DNA from: CAYUHK01 sp964475165
Lineage (GTDB): Bacteria > Verrucomicrobiota > Kiritimatiellia > JAAZAB01
Assembly: GCA_964475165.1 (NCBI GenBank)
Contig: CAYYVN010000002.1
Location: 124,001 to 188,000, forward strand
Length of the DNA: 64,000 nucleotides
Direction: 5' to 3'
The position numbers were made by a program, and so were the translations under genes. Position 1 is the stretch's first letter; each line of letters opens with the position of its first letter. The notes under the pieces are model-generated. The model ran no database searches. It saw only the letters and a list, made by a program, of their open reading frames with translations, and was not told where the DNA came from. Positions 59,999 to 64,000 of this stretch are shown here, piece after piece.

Positions 59999-60655
59999 CT
60001 AGTGGCTATGCCGCTTGCCGCCCATGCGGGCGATGCAACGCGCCATATCATAATGCAAGTATTCTTCCGCCCAGGAGAGGGGCGTATCACCGGTGCTGTC
60101 GCGCGCATTGATATCGGCGCCATATGCTAAAAGCGTTTTGAGGCTTTCGGTGTGGCCCCAGAAGGCCGCCCAGTGAATGGGCGCCAGGCTGCGCGCATGA
60201 GTGCGCGCATTGATATCGGCGCCGGCAATGAGCAAGCGCTGGATGAGCTCCGCATGGCCGTATTGCGCGGCCGCGTGCAGGGGCGTTAGACCGTGAAGGT
60301 CGGAGGCCTCGGTATCAGCCTTGTAGAGCAGCAGTAAAGCGACCATATCCGTGTGGCCCTGCTGAGCGGCCAGGTAGAGCGGCGTCTGGCCCTGATTATC
60401 CTGCGCATTAACGTTGGCCTCGTTATCCAGCAGCCATTGGGCGATTTTCCGTTGGTTGTTGTGCGCTGCCAGGTGTAAAGCTGTTTGCCCGCTATTGTGC
60501 TCCACCATATTAATGCTGTTGCCGTCGGCAAGGGCCGTCAGCTGAGCTAAATTATTGTGCCGGATGGCTTCCCACAGGCGCGCTTCACTGCCGCTGGCCA
60601 GTATGCCGATCAGTAAACAACTTCCCGCCACCAGCAAACCGATGGAGCGTTTCAT
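59999..60655 (-). CDS. Secreted ankyrin-repeat protein
   Basis: A 218-residue exported protein: signal peptide of about 25 residues (MKRSIGLLVAGSCLLIGILA) and about five ankyrin repeats (SGQTALHLAAHNNQRKIAQW, QGQTPLYLAAQQGHTDMVAL, HGLTPLHAAAQYGHAELIQR, LAPIHWAAFWGHTESLKT, TGDTPLSWAEEY). The start at 60655 is set by GGGAGG 7 bases upstream and the signal peptide. A protein-binding role in the periplasm is inferred; the partner is unknown. Confidence 0.9.
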   Translation of the reverse strand: MKRSIGLLVAGSCLLIGILASGSEARLWEAIRHNNLAQLTALADGNSINMVEHNSGQTALHLAAHNNQRKIAQWLLDNEANVNAQDNQGQTPLYLAAQQGHTDMVALLLLYKADTEASDLHGLTPLHAAAQYGHAELIQRLLIAGADINARTHARSLAPIHWAAFWGHTESLKTLLAYGADINARDSTGDTPLSWAEEYLHYDMARCIARMGGKRHSH

Positions 60656-60713
60656 AGCCACCTCCCATATACTAAAGAAAATCCATTGCATCCCACTTGT
60701 AGCATGGCTCTCA

Positions 60714-60741
60714 GCCGGCGGCAAGTTAGAATTCCGCCGGC
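60714..60741. terminator. Hairpin between glycogen phosphorylase and ankyrin genes
   Basis: An 8-bp perfect stem GCCGGCGG (60714-60721) with CCGCCGGC (60734-60741) around a 12-base loop, 42 bases after the glycogen phosphorylase stop on the minus strand. There is no T-run after it, so it may act as a transcript end or a pause rather than a classical terminator. Confidence 0.35.
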
Positions 60742-60782
60742 CCGCGCGCCCTGGCAGCCGGGGCTGGCGGGGAAAGCGGCCT

Positions 60783-63320
60783 TTAGGGAGTGTGGGCTTG
60801 GAGATCAATGGGCAAGGGCTTGATCTGCCAGATATCACGGGCGTATTCGCGGATGGTGCGATCGCTGGAAAAATATCCCATGCGCGCCACATTCAGGATG
60901 GCCTTGCGTGTCCAGAGCTGGGGGTCCGCGAAGGTGGCGGCAACTTTTTCCTGGCAGGCCACATAAGAGCGGTAATCGGCCAGTAAAAAGTAATGGTCGC
61001 CATAGGCCAATAAACTCCGGTAAATGTTGAGGAAGAGATCGGGATCTTCCCGCGAGATATCATTGCGACCGATAGCTTCGACCACCCGGTGCAGTTCGGC
61101 ATCGGCCTCATAGAGAGCATGAGGGTTATAATGCGCGCGCATTTTTTGCAATTCCTCCGCCCGATGGCCAAAGATGAAGATATTATCCGGGCCTACGGCT
61201 TCAGCTATCTCAATGTTGGCTCCATCCCAGGTGCCGATGGTCAGGGCGCCATTCAAGGCCAATTTCATATTGCCGGTGCCGGAGGCTTCGGTGCCGGCAG
61301 TGGAAATCTGTTCGGAGAGATCGGCAGCCGGGATGATGGTCTCCGCCAGGGTGACATCGTAATCGGGCAGAAAAATCACTTTCAGCTTGCCGTCGACATC
61401 GGGATCCAGGTTGATGCGGTCGCCCAGACTGGTGATCAGCTTGATGATATGTTTGGCCACCGAATAGCTCGGCGCCGCTTTGGCGCCGAAGATGAAGGTG
61501 CGCGGCACCACGGCGCGAGTCGGATCGGCCTTGATCCGATAATAGAGCGTTAGGATATGCATGGCGTTGAGCAGCTGGCGCTTGTATTCATGCAAGCGTT
61601 TAACCTGCACATCGAAGAGGCTGTGCGGATCCACCGTTTCGCCGATGCTCGTCCGGATAAGCTTGGCCAGGCGCACCTTGTTCTGGTGTTTGACGGATCG
61701 AAACTGTTTCTGGAACTCCTGGTTTTCAGCGTATGCTTCCAGGCGCTGTAATTGATCCAAGTCTTTGATCCAGCCGTCACCGATGGTGCGAGTGATCAGG
61801 TCTGCCAGGCCGGGATTGCTGACCAGGAGCCAGCGCCGCTGGGTGATGCCATTGGTCTTGTTGTTAAATTTATCGGGCCAGAAGGTGGAGAAGTCCGGAA
61901 AGACCTCCTGGGCCAGCAGGCGGGAGTGCAGGGCCGAAACGCCGTTGACCGAGTGACTGCCGACGATGGCCAGATGGGCCATGCGCACCTGTTGAGGCTC
62001 AGATTCTTCAATCAGCGACATGCGTTGCAGGCGCGCGCCATCGCCGGGATGGCGCGCCTCGATCTGCTGCAAGAAACGCTGGTTGATCTCGTAAATCAGT
62101 TGCAGGTGGCGCGGCAGAACCTTGGCCATCAAGGGCACCGGCCATTTTTCCAGAGCTTCAGCCATGATCGTATGGTTGGTATAGCCTAGCGTGCGCACCG
62201 TCAGATCCCAGGCCTTGTTCCAGGAGAGGCTGGCCTCATCGCGGAAGTAGCGCATGAGTTCGGCCACGGTCAATGCCGGATGGGTATCATTCATCTGGAT
62301 CGCATTTTTTTCCGGGAATTCGTTCCAATCCTTATGGCTTTTCTGGAAACGGCGGATGATGTCGCGGATCGAGCAGCTCACCAGGAAATATTCCTGGATC
62401 AAGCGTAGTTCTCGGCCGGCGCTGGTATTATCGGAGGGATAGAGCACCTTGGTTATGATTTCAGCCCAGTTTTCCTGCTGAACCGCCTTAACATAATCGC
62501 CCTGATTAAAGACATCCAGGCGGAAGCCTTCGTGGGAGCGTGAGCTCCACAGGCGCAGGAAATTCACCGTGTTATTGGCATAACCGATGATGGGCACATC
62601 ATAGGGTAGGCCTTCAAACATTTGCCAGTCCACCCAGACGGGTTTGCGCTCACCGCGCGAGACTTTGAGCTGTTCCACGCGTCCATAGACCAGCACCGGA
62701 ATGGTATATTCGGGGCGAATGATTTCCCAGGGATAGCCATATTTGAGCCAGTCATCCGGGCGTTCGCGCTGCCAGCCATTTTCGAGCTCCTGACGGAACA
62801 TGCCGTTTTCATAACGCAAACCGTAGCCGTAAGCCGGCAATTCCATGGTGGCCATGGAGTCCAGAAAGCAAGCCGCCAGTCGGCCCAAGCCGCCGTTACC
62901 CAAGCCGGCATCCGATTCATTGCGGCTCAAAGTTTCCAGATCCAGGTTCAGTGTTTTTAAGGCTTGCTGGGTGGCGTCGCGCGCTTGCAGCGCAATCATA
63001 TTATTGGCGAGCAGGCGCCCCATCAGGAATTCCATGGATAAATAATAAACGCGCTTAACATCATGCGCCATGTAAGCTCCCTGAGTGGCCAGCATGCGTT
63101 CCACGGCCATATCCCGGATGGCCATGGTCAGGCTTTGATATTTATCGAAACTGGTGGCTGTGCCCCAGTTTTTACAGCGCGCAAACTTCAGATGGAATTG
63201 GATGTTCCGGCTGATCTCTTCGGCGCTGATCTCGTTGGCGAAGCGCAACTCATTCGCGGGCGCTGGTGCGTTTTTTTGCATAAGCATGCTGGGGGTGAAT
63301 AGTCGGCGGCCGGAAATCAT
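60783..63320 (-). CDS. glgP: Glycogen/starch phosphorylase
   Basis: Cleaves glycogen to glucose 1-phosphate with PLP. The 845-residue protein has VYYLSMEFLMGRLL, GNGGLGRLAACFLDSMATM, MNDTHPALTVAELMR, NGITQRRWLLVSNPGL and the PLP-lysine block EASGTGNMKLALNGALTIGT followed by DGANIEI. The length is standard for the family. GGTGGCCGG is upstream of the ATG at 63320; an ATG at 63287 is possible. No glg synthesis genes are adjacent. Confidence 0.96.
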   Translation of the reverse strand: MISGRRLFTPSMLMQKNAPAPANELRFANEISAEEISRNIQFHLKFARCKNWGTATSFDKYQSLTMAIRDMAVERMLATQGAYMAHDVKRVYYLSMEFLMGRLLANNMIALQARDATQQALKTLNLDLETLSRNESDAGLGNGGLGRLAACFLDSMATMELPAYGYGLRYENGMFRQELENGWQRERPDDWLKYGYPWEIIRPEYTIPVLVYGRVEQLKVSRGERKPVWVDWQMFEGLPYDVPIIGYANNTVNFLRLWSSRSHEGFRLDVFNQGDYVKAVQQENWAEIITKVLYPSDNTSAGRELRLIQEYFLVSCSIRDIIRRFQKSHKDWNEFPEKNAIQMNDTHPALTVAELMRYFRDEASLSWNKAWDLTVRTLGYTNHTIMAEALEKWPVPLMAKVLPRHLQLIYEINQRFLQQIEARHPGDGARLQRMSLIEESEPQQVRMAHLAIVGSHSVNGVSALHSRLLAQEVFPDFSTFWPDKFNNKTNGITQRRWLLVSNPGLADLITRTIGDGWIKDLDQLQRLEAYAENQEFQKQFRSVKHQNKVRLAKLIRTSIGETVDPHSLFDVQVKRLHEYKRQLLNAMHILTLYYRIKADPTRAVVPRTFIFGAKAAPSYSVAKHIIKLITSLGDRINLDPDVDGKLKVIFLPDYDVTLAETIIPAADLSEQISTAGTEASGTGNMKLALNGALTIGTWDGANIEIAEAVGPDNIFIFGHRAEELQKMRAHYNPHALYEADAELHRVVEAIGRNDISREDPDLFLNIYRSLLAYGDHYFLLADYRSYVACQEKVAATFADPQLWTRKAILNVARMGYFSSDRTIREYARDIWQIKPLPIDLQAHTP

Positions 63321-63401
63321 CCGGCCACCGGAGCTTTTTTCAAAAACTATAGGGGATCAGGTGCTCTTTGGCAAGCGACATATCAGCGCTCAGCCGGCTG
63401 A

Positions 63402-64000
63402 TCAGTGCGCGAGCCGATAGAGATCAGTGGATAGATAGCGCTCGCCGGAATCCGGCAAGATCACCACCAGCCTTTGGCCTTCAAAGGCTGCGGTGCGCGC
63501 TAGCCGCGCGGCCACCGCCATGGCCGCACCACTGGAAATGCCCGCCAGGATACCTTCTTCTCTGGCCAGCCGCTGAGCGTATTCCAGGGCTTCCTCTTCA
63601 GTGGCCGGTTCAATGCGGTCTACCAGCGCCCAGTCCAGCGTTTGCGGGATGAAATTGGCGCCCAGCCCCTGCAGGCCATGCGGAGCGGGGCGCAGTGGCT
63701 GCCCAGCTTTTTTTTGAGCGAGCAGGGGACTGGCGGCCGGTTCCACGGCCACGGAGAGGATGGGCTTGGCGCGCCTGTGTTTGAAATAGCGAGCAATGCC
63801 CGTCAAAGTGCCGCCGGTACCCACGCCGCTTATAACAACATCCACGGCCCCCGCGGTGGCCTGCCAGATTTCCGGCCCGGTGGTCTGTTCGTGGATAGCC
63901 GGATTGGCCGGGTTCTTAAATTGCTGCGGCATGAAATAACGCTCGGGGTCCGCCTGCAACAGTTCCTCGGCCTTGTGCAGGGCGCCGGCCATGCCAGCCG
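63402..64000 (-). CDS. cysK: Cysteine synthase A, C-terminal part (5' end outside window)
   Basis: Makes cysteine from O-acetylserine and sulfide with PLP. The visible 199 residues start within AGMAGALHKAEELL. They continue with MPQQFKNPANPAIHEQTTGP, the PLP-phosphate loop SGVGTGGTLTGIARYFKH, GLGANFIPQTLDWALVD and ISSGAAMAVAARLA near the C-terminus, all CysK features. The frame is open to the window edge, so the start and the PLP-lysine are beyond 64000. O-phosphoserine or related substrates cannot be excluded. Confidence 0.9.
   Translation of the reverse strand, partial: AGMAGALHKAEELLQADPERYFMPQQFKNPANPAIHEQTTGPEIWQATAGAVDVVISGVGTGGTLTGIARYFKHRRAKPILSVAVEPAASPLLAQKKAGQPLRPAPHGLQGLGANFIPQTLDWALVDRIEPATEEEALEYAQRLAREEGILAGISSGAAMAVAARLARTAAFEGQRLVVILPDSGERYLSTDLYRLAH

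Noticed and set aside
1..64000. CRISPR arrays, insertion sequences, prophage
   Set aside because: No spaced direct-repeat array, transposase, integrase or phage structural gene was seen.

Overview
The window reads as a chromosome segment (about 64 kb, moderately GC-rich, one 10-N assembly gap) of a Gram-negative, LPS-bearing and probably anaerobic bacterium. LPS is indicated by lpxK, a LpxL-type acyltransferase, a heptosyltransferase, a WaaE-like glycosyltransferase, an LptF/LptG permease and an ArnA homologue. Anaerobic life is suggested by a large membrane-bound [NiFe] hydrogenase. RNase HIII, a DUF2723-TPR glycosyltransferase, PEGA and FHA proteins and tiny histone-H1-like proteins are reminiscent of the PVC superphylum (for example Kiritimatiellota or Lentisphaerota), but I cannot fix the taxon from the sequence alone. 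The gap suggests a draft or metagenome assembly. I see no CRISPR array, insertion sequence or prophage.

Layout. 0-6.4 kb (+): valS 3' end, terminator, tyrA-aroA-cmk-plsC with overlapping genes, infA with a strong terminator, then a DUF47/PiT phosphate uptake pair. 6.4-13.5 kb: a periplasmic thioredoxin (-), tRNA-Lys, LpxL-type acyltransferase, TrmJ (-), an isochorismatase-fold hydrolase (-), trkH-trkA potassium uptake, a zinc-ribbon/PTS-EIIA fusion (-), tRNA-Met (-) and a small EF-Tu-domain-2-like protein. 13.5-23.6 kb (-): a 12-gene operon for a group 4 [NiFe] hydrogenase. It has three antiporter-like subunits plus NuoJ, NuoK and NuoA homologues, NuoB/C/D/H/I-like core subunits and its own maturation protease. 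24-26.1 kb (+): leuB-asd. 26.1-27.2 kb (-): coiled-coil membrane protein plus mini-lipoprotein. 27.4-30.8 kb (+): rsmI-grpE-dnaJ-rsmE.

30.8-35.6 kb (-): a probable polyprenyl-phosphate-sugar glycosylation module (Dpm1-like synthase, UbiA-type phosphoribosyltransferase, DUF2723 glycosyltransferase with TPRs). 35.7-39.1 kb: def (+) and leuC-leuD-parA (-). 39.2-45.5 kb (-): a compact uvrC, murJ and the LPS genes (GT2, waaF-like, lpxK). 45.6-53.5 kb: a hotdog thioesterase (+), rnhC, fucI, pilT, an unknown membrane protein, glycerate kinase and an Lpt permease (all -). 53.8-56.9 kb (-): an FHA membrane protein and a PEGA lipoprotein, followed by three tiny Lys-rich genes of 29-40 codons, one of them Cys-rich. 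57.1-64 kb: a fused ArnA (+), PHP-type histidinol phosphatase, ankyrin protein, glycogen phosphorylase and a cysteine synthase running off the end (all -).

How it fits together: the hydrogenase would couple H2 evolution, probably from reduced ferredoxin, to ion pumping. Glycogen phosphorylase, fucose isomerase and glycerate kinase suggest sugar fermentation. LPS, lipid-A and glycan genes build the envelope. The parts most worth follow-up are the hydrogenase with a complete complex-I-like membrane arm, the tiny basic protein cluster, the zinc-ribbon/EIIA fusion and the polyprenyl-sugar glycosylation module. Functions are assigned from motifs and remembered family features; no database search was run.
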